DNA of 56,216 bases from Calditrichota bacterium (GTDB lineage Bacteria > Calditrichota > Calditrichia > Calditrichales > Calditrichaceae), in NCBI GenBank assembly GCA_003854985.1, contig RQOG01000015.1, positions 1-56,216 of the forward strand, written 5' to 3'. Both the position numbers and the translations under genes were made by a program. The notes under the pieces were generated by a model that had not been told where the DNA came from, ran no database searches, and saw nothing but the letters and a program-made list of their open reading frames with translations. Shown here piece by piece: positions 37,337-46,337 of the stretch. The stretch's first letter is position 1. Each line of letters starts with the position of its first letter.

Positions 37337-38554
37337 ATGATTAAAATTATCAGATTTCTTATATCATTATTATTATTATCATTCTTTTTTTCCTGCAAAG
37401 ACTGGGTGCAAAATACAGACCCGTATATTGATCAGGCTAAAGATGAAGATCTTAACGATCAGGTAGAATTAAATTTTCTAATTCGCGGTGTTCAACAACG
37501 GTTCGCCACATCATACGATCAGTTAGGCGTATTAGCCAGCGGCTTATCGGATGAGTTATTTTTTTCATATGATATCCAGGGAGCCAGTTATGATACTTTT
37601 TATGATATTGATCGAGGCGATATTCTGGCGGATAATTCTTCCTGTTCCAATGCTTATGATTATCTTGGTGAAGCCAGGTTTTATGCCGATGATCTGATCA
37701 GAAGGACACAGTCTATTACAATTACCGATACCAGTTTGATGTATACCGCCCTATATACCGGTTATTTATACGGAGGTATCGCCCGTACAATGTATGCGGA
37801 TATTTTCGGACTCACTGAAGACCAGGGCGGTAGTCCTGTAAATTCGGGACCGTTTATTACCTCGTCGGCTTTATACGACAGCGCTATTTTCCGTTTCAAT
37901 AAAGCAATGAACTATGCAAGTTCCGGTTATGAGATCAGATTATGCAATTCTCTTATAGCCAGAGCCTACCTTTATCAGGCCGATTATACCAATGATTATT
38001 CCAATGTGCAGCCTTATGCAGCCGCCGGATTAATTCCCGGCGATGCGCCATTTGAAGCATTGTTTCATAATGAAAATGCCCATGCCTGGTTTTTTTACAG
38101 CGGCGCCGGAAGAACTCAGTTCGCGCTGGATAACCGGTTCATTGATTATCTTGAGGCTGACAGTACCGAAACAAGAATTGAAGTTTTCGGACGGCAAGGC
38201 TGGGACGGGAATATCTATTGGTTCCAGGATAAATACCCGGACCGTAATTCGCCCATTCCCTACATGACCTGGCAGGAAAATAATTTAATGCTTGCCGAAA
38301 TGGCCATCCGAAACAGCGATCCCGGGACCGCTTTAACTTTGATTAATGAAAACCGGAAAAGCCATGATGGCATTGATCCTCTGAACGATGCCGATATGAA
38401 TACCATCATTCGGGAACGCGATATAGAATTGATGTGCACCGGCGCACGGCTTGTGGATCAAAGACGTTTCAATATCTGGCATTTGCCTGCGGGAACATGG
38501 CAATACCTGCCCGTCTCTCTTGATGAGCGTAATGCAAATCCATACATAGACTAA
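37337..38554 (+). CDS. susD: SusD/RagB-type nutrient-binding lipoprotein
   Basis: The 405-residue surface lipoprotein is the lid and ligand-binding partner of the SusC transporter. The lipoprotein signal ends in 'SFFFSCKD' with Cys20 as the lipid anchor. TPR-like helices include 'ALYTGYLYGGIARTMYADIFG' (about 140-160) and 'RFNKAMNYA', and the C-terminal RagB/SusD segment has 'NNLMLAEMAIRN' and 'IRERDIELMCTGARLVDQRR'. It is shorter than typical SusD proteins of about 500 residues. A GAAAGGAG site precedes the ATG. A clean terminator follows, so susC-susD form the end of this unit. No glycosidase gene is linked, so the substrate cannot be deduced. Confidence 0.93.
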   Translation: MIKIIRFLISLLLLSFFFSCKDWVQNTDPYIDQAKDEDLNDQVELNFLIRGVQQRFATSYDQLGVLASGLSDELFFSYDIQGASYDTFYDIDRGDILADNSSCSNAYDYLGEARFYADDLIRRTQSITITDTSLMYTALYTGYLYGGIARTMYADIFGLTEDQGGSPVNSGPFITSSALYDSAIFRFNKAMNYASSGYEIRLCNSLIARAYLYQADYTNDYSNVQPYAAAGLIPGDAPFEALFHNENAHAWFFYSGAGRTQFALDNRFIDYLEADSTETRIEVFGRQGWDGNIYWFQDKYPDRNSPIPYMTWQENNLMLAEMAIRNSDPGTALTLINENRKSHDGIDPLNDADMNTIIRERDIELMCTGARLVDQRRFNIWHLPAGTWQYLPVSLDERNANPYID

Positions 38555-38560
38555 AGAATA

Positions 38561-38593
38561 AAAAAGGGCTGCATTTTCTCAGCCCTTTTTTTA
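38561..38593 (+). terminator. Rho-independent terminator after susD
   Basis: AAAAAGGGCTG (38561-38571) pairs perfectly with CAGCCCTTTTT (38580-38590) around an 8-base loop and is followed by further T. It lies 6 bases after the susD stop. Confidence 0.93.
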
Positions 38594-38709
38594 TTTTCAT
38601 TTTTATCAGTATTCAGATAATATTCGTTTTCGCAATATTCAGAAAATGGTTATATTGCCATCGGAACTAACAGTTATAAGAAGTAAGCGGCAGAAATACC
38701 GGAGCAAAA

Positions 38710-39534
38710 ATGAAAATTAAACCCAAAGCCCCCAAAGCCTATAAAAACATTGACTTTCTAAACAGCGGCGCTGCCAGACCTGTGCGGATTCTGGCTGAAT
38801 TTCTCGAACCTTATGATCGGTTTAAAAGATTAAAAATAGAATCCACTATTGTCTTTTTCGGCTCGGCCCGAATTAAATCCGATGCGGAATCAAATAAAAT
38901 TCTAAACGAAGTCCTGAAAAAATCAAAAGAAAATCCCGCTAAAGATTACCGGGATGAACTTGACGCTGCCAGGTTACAGGTCCGGCTTTCAAAATACTAT
39001 GAAGATGCCGTTGAATTATCCAGACTGTTAACCAAATGGGCTATGGAAAGAGCGGATGAAAACGGTCATCAGTCTCATTATATCTGCTCCGGCGGTGGTC
39101 CGGGTATTATGCAGGCGGCAAACCAGGGTGCGGAACTTGCCGGAGGTAAATCCATAGGATTAAATATTTCAATTCCCCTGGAGCAGCATCCTAATCCCTA
39201 TATTTCCGAAGAACTGATGTTTGAGTTTCATTACTTCTTTATGAGAAAATACTGGTTTGCTTACCTGGCCAAAGCCCTGATCATTTTTCCGGGTGGTTTC
39301 GGAACGCTGGATGAGTTAATGGAAATCTTAACCCTGATCCAGACCAAAAAGATCACTAAATTCATGCCTATTTTAGTATTTGGCCAGGATTACTGGAAAG
39401 ACGTGATTGATTTCGAAGCTTTGGTCAGATGGGGTACGGTATCCAGAGCTGATATTGAACTACTGCATTTTGTTAATTCACCGCAGGAAGCGTTCAACCT
39501 GCTGGCAGCCAAATTAGGAGGCGTTAATCCCTGA
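38710..39534 (+). CDS. LOG-family protein (TIGR00730-type Rossmann fold)
   Basis: The 274-residue protein belongs to the LOG family, whose characterised members cleave nucleoside 5'-monophosphates (cytokinin-activating phosphoribohydrolases or nucleotide 5'-monophosphate nucleosidases). The key motifs are present: 'GGGPGIMQAANQGA' at 128-141, conserved Arg179 in 'FMRKYW' and 'PGGFGTLDE' at 194-202. It is a longer bacterial variant with about 110 residues before the core that include the first strand 'STIVFFGSARI'. A GGAG site lies 6 to 7 bases before the ATG. The last 11 bases overlap the convergent cNMP-binding gene. Nucleotide salvage is likely, cytokinin production unproven. Confidence 0.9.
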   Translation: MKIKPKAPKAYKNIDFLNSGAARPVRILAEFLEPYDRFKRLKIESTIVFFGSARIKSDAESNKILNEVLKKSKENPAKDYRDELDAARLQVRLSKYYEDAVELSRLLTKWAMERADENGHQSHYICSGGGPGIMQAANQGAELAGGKSIGLNISIPLEQHPNPYISEELMFEFHYFFMRKYWFAYLAKALIIFPGGFGTLDELMEILTLIQTKKITKFMPILVFGQDYWKDVIDFEALVRWGTVSRADIELLHFVNSPQEAFNLLAAKLGGVNP

Positions 39535-40639
39535 TAAAATCAACCGCCTGTTCATAGTAATCATAAAACTGGATATCCTTGAGCGCGGAATCATATAAAG
39601 GAAGCGAGGAACGCGGTGACCACAAATCCAGACCGACGACATCCCGCTCCAGACTACGAACAATATCCCGCATTAATACGGCAATATATAAAGTATGCTT
39701 ATCGGTCCATTCTTCAGACAGATTCATTTTTATCACCAGTGACGGCGCAATCTGAATTCTTATTCCTTTTGACACTTTAAAATAGGGCTCAAATTTATGG
39801 GAAGATCTGTTTAAGGCAATTTGTATATTCCTGGCACCGGCAATTTTGATAAATTCCATAAATTTTTCGGTCAGATATTTATCGAACAATTTAGCGGGCT
39901 GAATTTTTTTATGGGCCGGCACAGACTGTATCTGATCCATAATTTCATATATTTTCGGTTCAATTTTAAAACTGCCGGTTTCCCATTGTAAAAGCTCATC
40001 CAGGGCGTCATCCTCATCTTTACCCTGATAATCCAGACGGGAAAGCTGGCCCTTTTCATAATAAAATAAAGCCTTTTTATCATCCTTCATCAAATAAAGG
40101 CGGCCGGTCAGGGAGTTTTCTTCGACATACTTTAATAAATTAAAAACACCGATCTCATCAATCTGCCCTTTGGGAGTTATCTGGCTTTTAAAAAATCTTT
40201 CACGCTGTTCGATTTTACGATTGGAATCTTTAAGCCGCTGGGAAAGCATATGAGTTAACGACAAGGTTATTTCCGGATTATGCATGATCAGATTATCGAA
40301 ATCGGTTTTATCCAGTTTCCATAAATTTACATCGGTGGAAGCGCGCACAGTGGCAGACCTTGGTTCGCCGGTAATTAAAGCCATTTCACCGAAATAATCG
40401 CCTTCGTATAAACGGGTAAGAATAATTTCCTCATTTTCTTCCGGCACGGTGGCTGAAACAGTGACCTCTCCCCTGTTAATGATATACAGACAATTTCCCG
40501 CATCACCTTCTTTGATGATAATATCATTAAGCTTAAAAGAAACAGGCTCGAGCTTTTCGGCAATTAATTCCAACTCGCCAATAGAGATATTTGTAAAAAG
40601 AGGTACCTTCTTTAGATTATCAACTGATCTGCCAGCCAT
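39524..40639 (-). CDS. Cyclic-nucleotide-binding domain protein with DUF4388
   Basis: The 371-residue cytoplasmic protein has a Crp-type cNMP-binding domain (about 10-125) with the phosphate-binding cassette 'YFGEMALITGEPRSAT', followed by a DUF4388 (PATAN-like) domain (about 155-240) with 'NSLTGRLYLMKDDKKALFYY' and an unassigned C-terminal region (about 255-371). There is no DNA-binding domain. It is a paralogue of the gene directly upstream, whose stop codon lies one base before this ATG, so the two are translated together. Binding of cAMP, cGMP or another nucleotide is plausible from the cassette but not shown. The role is probably intracellular signalling. Confidence 0.87.
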   Translation of the reverse strand: MAGRSVDNLKKVPLFTNISIGELELIAEKLEPVSFKLNDIIIKEGDAGNCLYIINRGEVTVSATVPEENEEIILTRLYEGDYFGEMALITGEPRSATVRASTDVNLWKLDKTDFDNLIMHNPEITLSLTHMLSQRLKDSNRKIEQRERFFKSQITPKGQIDEIGVFNLLKYVEENSLTGRLYLMKDDKKALFYYEKGQLSRLDYQGKDEDDALDELLQWETGSFKIEPKIYEIMDQIQSVPAHKKIQPAKLFDKYLTEKFMEFIKIAGARNIQIALNRSSHKFEPYFKVSKGIRIQIAPSLVIKMNLSEEWTDKHTLYIAVLMRDIVRSLERDVVGLDLWSPRSSLPLYDSALKDIQFYDYYEQAVDFIRD

Positions 40640-40640
40640 A

Positions 40641-41720
40641 TTACCACAACCGTTCCACTAATTTTACTATTTCGCTTACCTCATGGGTCTTTGTCATCTG
40701 CGCATGACCTTTCTGGTCTAAAAGTGCCTGAAATTGTTCATCTGCCGAATCATCCGTCAGGAATATAAATGGGATACTATGTGATGTTCTCACACTTTCC
40801 AGAAATTGGGCGCCAGTGCCATCGGGCAGCTTTATATCTGCGATAATTACATCCGGCTTTGCTTTTTGAATTTGTTGAAGCGCTTCACTGATATTAGGCG
40901 CAGAACTTACATCGTAACCCATGCCTGTAAAAGCCCTTTCGATGACTTTCCGGACAACCAGAGAATTATTTACGACTAACAGCCTTTTCTTTGCGGCCTC
41001 AGAAGCCTGCTTCTGCAAACGCAAAGGACGGACGTGTATTTTGAAATCGCCTTCCTGCCAGGTTAACATCTGATCCAGTGCCTGATCATCTTTGAGATCA
41101 TTCATTTTGACCAATTGAATCTGTCCGCTCTGCAGTTCAAAATAGCCTTTTTCGTTTCCTTTGACGATTTCCATGGTTCCGCTTACAGAATTTGATTCGC
41201 AGAAACTGATCAGATCAACCAGGGAAATATCCTTCAGATTTCCTGCCGGTCCGTCTGCAGCCGCTTCTATTTTATCAGTTTTGGGCATTTGTGTGGCTTT
41301 TTTCAGCGTATCACGCAGACGCTGGCTTACAATTTTTCCCAGGCTAAGGGATATGGCCGGATATTTATCCAGGATCACGTCAAAATCGTTTTTATGAAGC
41401 ACAAACATTTCGCTTTTTTCCGTAGTGATCACCGAAGCCGACCGGGTTTCTCCGGTTAATAAGGCCATTTCTCCAAAGTAATTGCCCGAACCAAGTTTGG
41501 CCACCACCTGTTCATGTTTGGCGTCATCGCTGTATATAACAATTTTCACCTCGCCGGTAATGATAATAAACATTTCATCGCCGGGATCCCCGATTTTACA
41601 AATGGTTTCTTCTTCGTCAAAAGTCTTGAACTTCAATCTTTCTACAATAAAATCGATGCTTTCCTTGCTTAAAGATTTAAAGATCGGCACCTGCTGAAGT
41701 ATTTTACTTACCTGTATCAT
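40641..41720 (-). CDS. cNMP-binding/DUF4388 protein with C-terminal pseudo-receiver
   Basis: The 359-residue protein has a cNMP-binding domain (about 8-125) with 'YFGEMALLTGETRSAS' at 81-96, a DUF4388 domain (about 162-232) and a receiver-like domain (about 246-359). In the receiver the acidic Mg-binding pair is Asn251-Asn252 ('LLVVNNSLV') where active receivers have Asp-Asp, while the phospho-acceptor position Asp295 ('IIADIKLPDG'), Thr322 and Lys344 remain. It may therefore bind partners without normal phosphorylation. GGAGG lies 7 bases before the ATG. It lies in a three-gene run after a small membrane protein and before its shorter paralogue. Confidence 0.88.
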   Translation of the reverse strand: MIQVSKILQQVPIFKSLSKESIDFIVERLKFKTFDEEETICKIGDPGDEMFIIITGEVKIVIYSDDAKHEQVVAKLGSGNYFGEMALLTGETRSASVITTEKSEMFVLHKNDFDVILDKYPAISLSLGKIVSQRLRDTLKKATQMPKTDKIEAAADGPAGNLKDISLVDLISFCESNSVSGTMEIVKGNEKGYFELQSGQIQLVKMNDLKDDQALDQMLTWQEGDFKIHVRPLRLQKQASEAAKKRLLVVNNSLVVRKVIERAFTGMGYDVSSAPNISEALQQIQKAKPDVIIADIKLPDGTGAQFLESVRTSHSIPFIFLTDDSADEQFQALLDQKGHAQMTKTHEVSEIVKLVERLW

Positions 41721-41740
41721 GAAGAAACCTCCAAATCAGA

Positions 41741-41923
41741 TTAAAATCCTCTTAAATAGAAATAAACGATTATAACAAGGGCAAAAATAATAAAGCTCCA
41801 CCACATCGGTTTTACCTTTCTGCGCGGAAGACGGTCAAATTCAATCCGGGGTTTTTCTGTATTACGCTCTTTTGCCAGTCTGGCCTGTAAATCAAAAGTA
41901 CGATGTTTTCTGCCTGCTAACAT
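41741..41923 (-). CDS. Small single-pass membrane protein
   Basis: This 60-residue product has a basic N-terminal half ('RLPRRKVKPMWW') and one C-terminal membrane helix 'WSFIIFALVIIVYFYLR', so the N-terminus should stay in the cytoplasm. A GGGGCAG site lies about 3 to 8 bases before the ATG, and the next gene starts 20 bases after its stop. It is not recognised as a named family. The good ribosome site, clear topology and operon position support a real gene; it could anchor or recruit the two cNMP-binding proteins encoded downstream. Confidence 0.6.
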   Translation of the reverse strand: MLAGRKHRTFDLQARLAKERNTEKPRIEFDRLPRRKVKPMWWSFIIFALVIIVYFYLRGF

Positions 41924-42036
41924 TTTCTGCCCCGAACATTAAATATTATTTGGAATGTTTTGAATTCATCTTCGGCTGAAATTAATAAAACTTTTGCAGA
42001 TTAAAAACATTAAAATGTCTCATACAATTAAAAATT

Positions 42037-42069
42037 AAAGCCCGGCGTTTTTTTATCGTACCGGGCTTT
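42037..42069 (-). terminator. Terminator after the OPT transporter gene
   Basis: AAAGCCCGG (42037-42045) pairs perfectly with CCGGGCTTT (42061-42069). On the minus strand it follows the OPT stop by 14 bases and is followed by TAATTTTTAATT. Confidence 0.85.
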
Positions 42070-42083
42070 ATCATATAATTGTA

Positions 42084-44099
42084 TTATTCAGACATCGATT
42101 CCGCTTTTTTGGAATCCCAGTACATGTAGGCCAGCAGAATGGCAAACATGATAAATCCCAATATTTCGCCTCCTGTGGCGTCGGCCCAGTGCTCGGTACC
42201 GATGGCCGTCATTAAAGTCCAGTCCGAATTTCCTGAAATATTCTGCCCAAAATAAACAATAAACGCCGCCAGAGCCCCCATAATCGCCCCACCGGCAATA
42301 AAACCGGAAGCAATTAAGGTGCCTCTTTCTTTCCGCGCTGTTCTTAGTTTTTCATCATTCGTACTCCTGGCAACAAAATGCGCAATGAGGCCTCCGGCCA
42401 GAATTGGCGTATTGAGATGTAACGGCAAATACATACCCAGCGCAAAAGCCAGAGGGGGTATACCTATAAATTCAAGAATAACCGCCAGAAAAATGCCCGC
42501 AATATACAGGAGCCATGGCGCAGGCTGCCCTGTCATCAGTGGTTCGAGTACTGCGGCCATAGCTGAAGCCTGAGGCGCTTCCAGGCCTCCGGGGCCAAAT
42601 CCAAAGGTTTCATTAAGAACAAAGATAACAATACCGACGGTAGCGGCGGCAAGCAATGTACCTAAAAATTTATAACGTTCCTGGGTTCTCGGAGTCGTGC
42701 CAAGCCAGTAGCCTATTTTTAAGTCGGTAATAAAACCACCGGCCATGGAAAGCGCAGTGCAGACAACGCCGCCGATAATCAAAGCGGCCAAAATACCATC
42801 ATTTCCTTTTAATCCGATGGCTACCAGAATTACAGAGGCTATAATCAGCGTCATCAAAGTCATTCCGGATACGGGATTCGTACCGACAATAGCTATAGCT
42901 CTGGCCGCCACCGTCGTGAAAAGGAATGCTATTACGGTTACTATGGCCAGACCGGTCAGGGCATAAATCATATTACCGTTTACAACTAACAGCAGGAAAA
43001 ATACAAAAACGCCCAACAAGGTGCTGACGATAAGAACCGTTACATTTTTCATTTTAATATCGGTCTGAGTTCTTTCAACTTTCCGGGATTCATTTTCACC
43101 CTTTCCGGTAATTTCCTGAACCGCTAACTTAAAAGCGCCGACTATTATTTTTCTTGATTTAATTATACCTATTAAGCCCGCCATAGCAATGCCTCCGATT
43201 CCGATATGACGAACATAATTACTAAAAATATCGTATGCCGTCTTCTGCTTGAAAAAAAAAACCGCATTTAGAAGCGGTTCCGGGTTAAACTGGCCGATAT
43301 AGTAAATCGCCGGTAAAATGACCCACCAGGCCAAAAACGAGCCGCAGGCAATGATCAGGGCATATTTTAATCCGACAATATACCCAAGTCCCATTACGGC
43401 AGCGCCAATATTAACGCGCAATTCCAGTCTCGCTGCATCAATCATTTTTTGGCCCCAGCCGAATACGGAGGATGAAACCACTTCTTTCCAAAGACCTAAT
43501 CCCGAAACGGCAAAATCATATAATCCGCCTACCAAAAGGGCTTTCATAAGTATGCGTGCCTGTTTACCGCCAGCTTCACCGGCAACAAGCACCTCGGTGG
43601 TAGCCGTAGCTTCCGGAAAAGGAAATTCACCATGCATATCCTTTACAAAATACCGGCGGAATGGGATCAGGAACAAAATTCCCAGAAAACCGCCAAAAAG
43701 TGATGATAAAAATACCTGGATAAAAGAAGCTTCGATATTTAAAATATATAAACCCGGTATGGTAAAAATGGCTCCGGCTACGATAACCCCGGAACTGGCG
43801 CCGATGGACTGAATAATCACATTTTCAGATAACGCTTTTTTCCTCTGCATCAGCGAGGATAAACCGACGGCTAAAATTGCAATAGGTATTGCAGCTTCAA
43901 AAACCTGTCCGATTTTTAATCCGAGAAAAGCCGCGGCGGCCGAAAATATCACTGCATATATCAAACCCCAGAATACAGAGTATCCCGTAGCCTCAGGCAA
44001 AGGCAAATCGTTGGGTACGACCGGTTGATAAACTTCTCCTTCTTTAAGCTGACGATAGGCATTTTCGGGCAATCCCTTACCAGATGATTGATGATCCAT
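42084..44099 (-). CDS. OPT-family oligopeptide transporter
   Basis: The 671-residue inner-membrane protein belongs to the OPT family (TIGR00733 type), which imports peptides or metal-chelate-like compounds with protons. About 15 or more hydrophobic helices are visible, starting with 'GYSVFWGLIYAVIFSAAAAFLGLKIGQ'-type TM1 and the motif 'EAAIPIAILAVGLS'. 'HGEFPFPEATATTEVLVAG' (about 153-171) and 'LKIGYWLGTTPR' are characteristic. The N-terminus 'PLPEATGYSV' is also typical. A strong GAGGAGAAGG site precedes the ATG. It is a single-gene unit with its own terminator. Substrate unknown. Confidence 0.93.
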   Translation of the reverse strand: MDHQSSGKGLPENAYRQLKEGEVYQPVVPNDLPLPEATGYSVFWGLIYAVIFSAAAAFLGLKIGQVFEAAIPIAILAVGLSSLMQRKKALSENVIIQSIGASSGVIVAGAIFTIPGLYILNIEASFIQVFLSSLFGGFLGILFLIPFRRYFVKDMHGEFPFPEATATTEVLVAGEAGGKQARILMKALLVGGLYDFAVSGLGLWKEVVSSSVFGWGQKMIDAARLELRVNIGAAVMGLGYIVGLKYALIIACGSFLAWWVILPAIYYIGQFNPEPLLNAVFFFKQKTAYDIFSNYVRHIGIGGIAMAGLIGIIKSRKIIVGAFKLAVQEITGKGENESRKVERTQTDIKMKNVTVLIVSTLLGVFVFFLLLVVNGNMIYALTGLAIVTVIAFLFTTVAARAIAIVGTNPVSGMTLMTLIIASVILVAIGLKGNDGILAALIIGGVVCTALSMAGGFITDLKIGYWLGTTPRTQERYKFLGTLLAAATVGIVIFVLNETFGFGPGGLEAPQASAMAAVLEPLMTGQPAPWLLYIAGIFLAVILEFIGIPPLAFALGMYLPLHLNTPILAGGLIAHFVARSTNDEKLRTARKERGTLIASGFIAGGAIMGALAAFIVYFGQNISGNSDWTLMTAIGTEHWADATGGEILGFIMFAILLAYMYWDSKKAESMSE

Positions 44100-44144
44100 A
44101 CCTTCTCCTCTGTTTGTTTTCAGTTAAACAGTTAAAGAAAGAAG

Positions 44145-44169
44145 TTACTTAATTGTACTTTTTAAGTAA
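44145..44169 (-). terminator. Weak A/T-rich hairpin after the histidine kinase gene
   Basis: TTACTTAA (44145-44152) pairs with TTAAGTAA (44162-44169). On the minus strand it follows the kinase stop by about 23 bases and is followed by CTTCTTTCTTT. The stem is A/T only, so termination strength is uncertain. Confidence 0.4.
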
Positions 44170-44192
44170 AGCTGTTTTTTAAGAAATTGACA

Positions 44193-46331
44193 TCAGGAAT
44201 CCGTTGGCTCCACAAATTCTGCAGACTCAAAAGGATTTACATAGGCCGGCAGTAAAACCACAAATTCCGTTCCTCTGCCCATTTCCGAATACACTTCTAC
44301 CTGTCCGCCATGCTCGCGGATAATCTGGTAGACAATGGATAATCCGAGACCGGTGCCGTTCGATTTTGTTGTAAAAAACGGATCGAAAATCTTTTCCTTT
44401 ACACCGGGAGGAATTCCCACGCCGGAATCTTTTATAGAAATACGTATATAACGGTTTGAAAGCGGAGCCGACAGTTTATTCCGGCGGTCAACAATGGGTT
44501 GAGGCCGGTGAGCATTTTTTGCGGTAATCTCTATCTTTCCTGATTTGCCGACAGCATCAAAAGCATTTAGAAAAAAATTAATAAAGACCTGCTCAATCTG
44601 GTTTTCATCGACAAATATCTCGTATAAATCCTGGGCATAGCTTTGCTCGATAACAATATCTTCATACTTTATCCGCCGTTCAAAAAGAGGCATAACATTT
44701 TTGATGATTTTATGGACTTGCATCGGTTTGGGTTCGGGACGATGCGGATTGGTATAAGAGAAAAAGGCTTTTAACAATTCATCCAGACGATTGACCTGCC
44801 GTAAAATTCTTTCAACATATTCGGAATGCGCCGATCCTTCTTCCAGATCCTCCTCGAGAGTCTGAGCCATAGCCTTAATCCCGGCTAACGGATTTCTGAT
44901 TTCGTGAGCGATGCCGGCGCTGAGAATGCCAAGCGAAGCCATCCTGTCCATTCGTATAATTTCCGCCTGAATACGTTTAGTCTGGGATATTTCCGAAAAA
45001 ATCAAAGTATACTGTTTGGCTTCGCTGTCGATATTGAATGGATAGATCGAATACCCTATATAATAATCTTCCTCATTTTCTTTACCTTTTATATGCAATT
45101 CCTGACGGACAAGTGGCAGACCGCTTTCAGCATCCGCTAATTTTTCTTTCATCTGATTAAATTCATATTCGCTCATGGTATCGCTTAAAGACAGAACCTG
45201 CTCCGGTTCGGCAGAAATTTGCAGTATTTCTCGGGCGGCTTTATTCATATAGCGAATCTGGAAATCTTCATTGAAAACAATCGCTCCAAAATAAACCGAA
45301 TTCATGATGTGTTTAAAAAGTTTCCATTCATTGATCATCTGGCTTCTTTCCGCAGATTGAGGAGACTGAACGGAAATTTGTTCATTTTTATCAGACCTTA
45401 GGTATAAATACTCCAGATGGTAAACAATTTTCTGGCTGGATATTAAGGTGAAAGCCAGGTCGTTTTCCGTGAATTCATTGCGATAGAGCTTATTAACGAG
45501 GATAACCGCACCCTTAACCTCATGCAAAATAGAAATGGGAACAAAAAGCAGGCCGGCAATATTGAATCCCAAAGCTTCTTCAAGTTTTTGAATAAAAGGA
45601 TCCGAAAGTGAATCCGCTTCAAAAATATAAGGAAAATTTTCCAAAAGCTGTTGCCAGATAATAGAATCTTTAACCTGAATCTGCCGCTTATCGTCTGAAA
45701 CATGCTTTTGATTCTCATCGATGGTGAAATCAATCAGGTAACGATCCGGATAAAAGGAAAGATAGAATACCGATTCGACCGCCAGGGTAAGCTCTAATTT
45801 TCTGCAATATTCGCCTTTGATAAAATCAAATATTTGTTTTTGATCGGAAAACTGCTGCAAACGGTTAAGCTCCAGCAGTTGGTCCATATTGGAGATTAAT
45901 TTTTTTTCACCTTCTACAAGCTCCTTATAGAGCAGTAATCTTCTTTCCAACTGGCTGGTATAGATTGCATTGGTGATAGAAGAGACAAATGAAAACTTAT
46001 CAATCGGATCGATCAGAATTTTATTTTGAGGATTGTGATAAATCTGTTTTTTCAGCGTATCCTGTTTTGCATTTAGAATAAAAATAAAGGGCACATGTTT
46101 TAACGCCTGCTGATTTCTCATAGGATCAAGCTGACGGTAATCGAAATCCGGAGAACTCGGGCAGTCAAGGACAACAAGATCCTGCCGTTCGTCAAACAAG
46201 GCTTTTTGTAACGCTTCATCGAAAGAATAAGGTTTGACTTTATTATTCGAGCCTCTTAATAATTCACCGAATTGTTTAACTCTTTGAGAATTATTTGAAA
46301 TCAGAGTAATATTCGTAAACTGTTGATGCAT
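44193..46331 (-). CDS. Sensor histidine kinase with receiver-like, GAF-like and PAS domains
   Basis: The 712-residue protein is cytoplasmic. A receiver-like domain (about 6-130) opens 'LISNNSQRV' with Asn13-Asn14 in place of Asp-Asp, keeps Asp56 in 'LVVLDCPSS', and has 'DPID' where receivers have Lys-Pro. A GAF-like region (about 155-315) and a PAS domain (about 345-455) follow. The HisKA domain has His476 in 'GIAHEIRNPLAG', and the ATPase domain has 'NFFLNAFDAVG', 'DSGVGIPPG' and 'GTGLGLSIVYQI', as in NtrB-like kinases. It is the last gene of the lapA-like, SPOR, Crp/Fnr operon, 6 bases after the regulator. No cognate response regulator is adjacent. Confidence 0.88.
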   Translation of the reverse strand: MHQQFTNITLISNNSQRVKQFGELLRGSNNKVKPYSFDEALQKALFDERQDLVVLDCPSSPDFDYRQLDPMRNQQALKHVPFIFILNAKQDTLKKQIYHNPQNKILIDPIDKFSFVSSITNAIYTSQLERRLLLYKELVEGEKKLISNMDQLLELNRLQQFSDQKQIFDFIKGEYCRKLELTLAVESVFYLSFYPDRYLIDFTIDENQKHVSDDKRQIQVKDSIIWQQLLENFPYIFEADSLSDPFIQKLEEALGFNIAGLLFVPISILHEVKGAVILVNKLYRNEFTENDLAFTLISSQKIVYHLEYLYLRSDKNEQISVQSPQSAERSQMINEWKLFKHIMNSVYFGAIVFNEDFQIRYMNKAAREILQISAEPEQVLSLSDTMSEYEFNQMKEKLADAESGLPLVRQELHIKGKENEEDYYIGYSIYPFNIDSEAKQYTLIFSEISQTKRIQAEIIRMDRMASLGILSAGIAHEIRNPLAGIKAMAQTLEEDLEEGSAHSEYVERILRQVNRLDELLKAFFSYTNPHRPEPKPMQVHKIIKNVMPLFERRIKYEDIVIEQSYAQDLYEIFVDENQIEQVFINFFLNAFDAVGKSGKIEITAKNAHRPQPIVDRRNKLSAPLSNRYIRISIKDSGVGIPPGVKEKIFDPFFTTKSNGTGLGLSIVYQIIREHGGQVEVYSEMGRGTEFVVLLPAYVNPFESAEFVEPTDS

Positions 46332-46337
46332 GGAATA

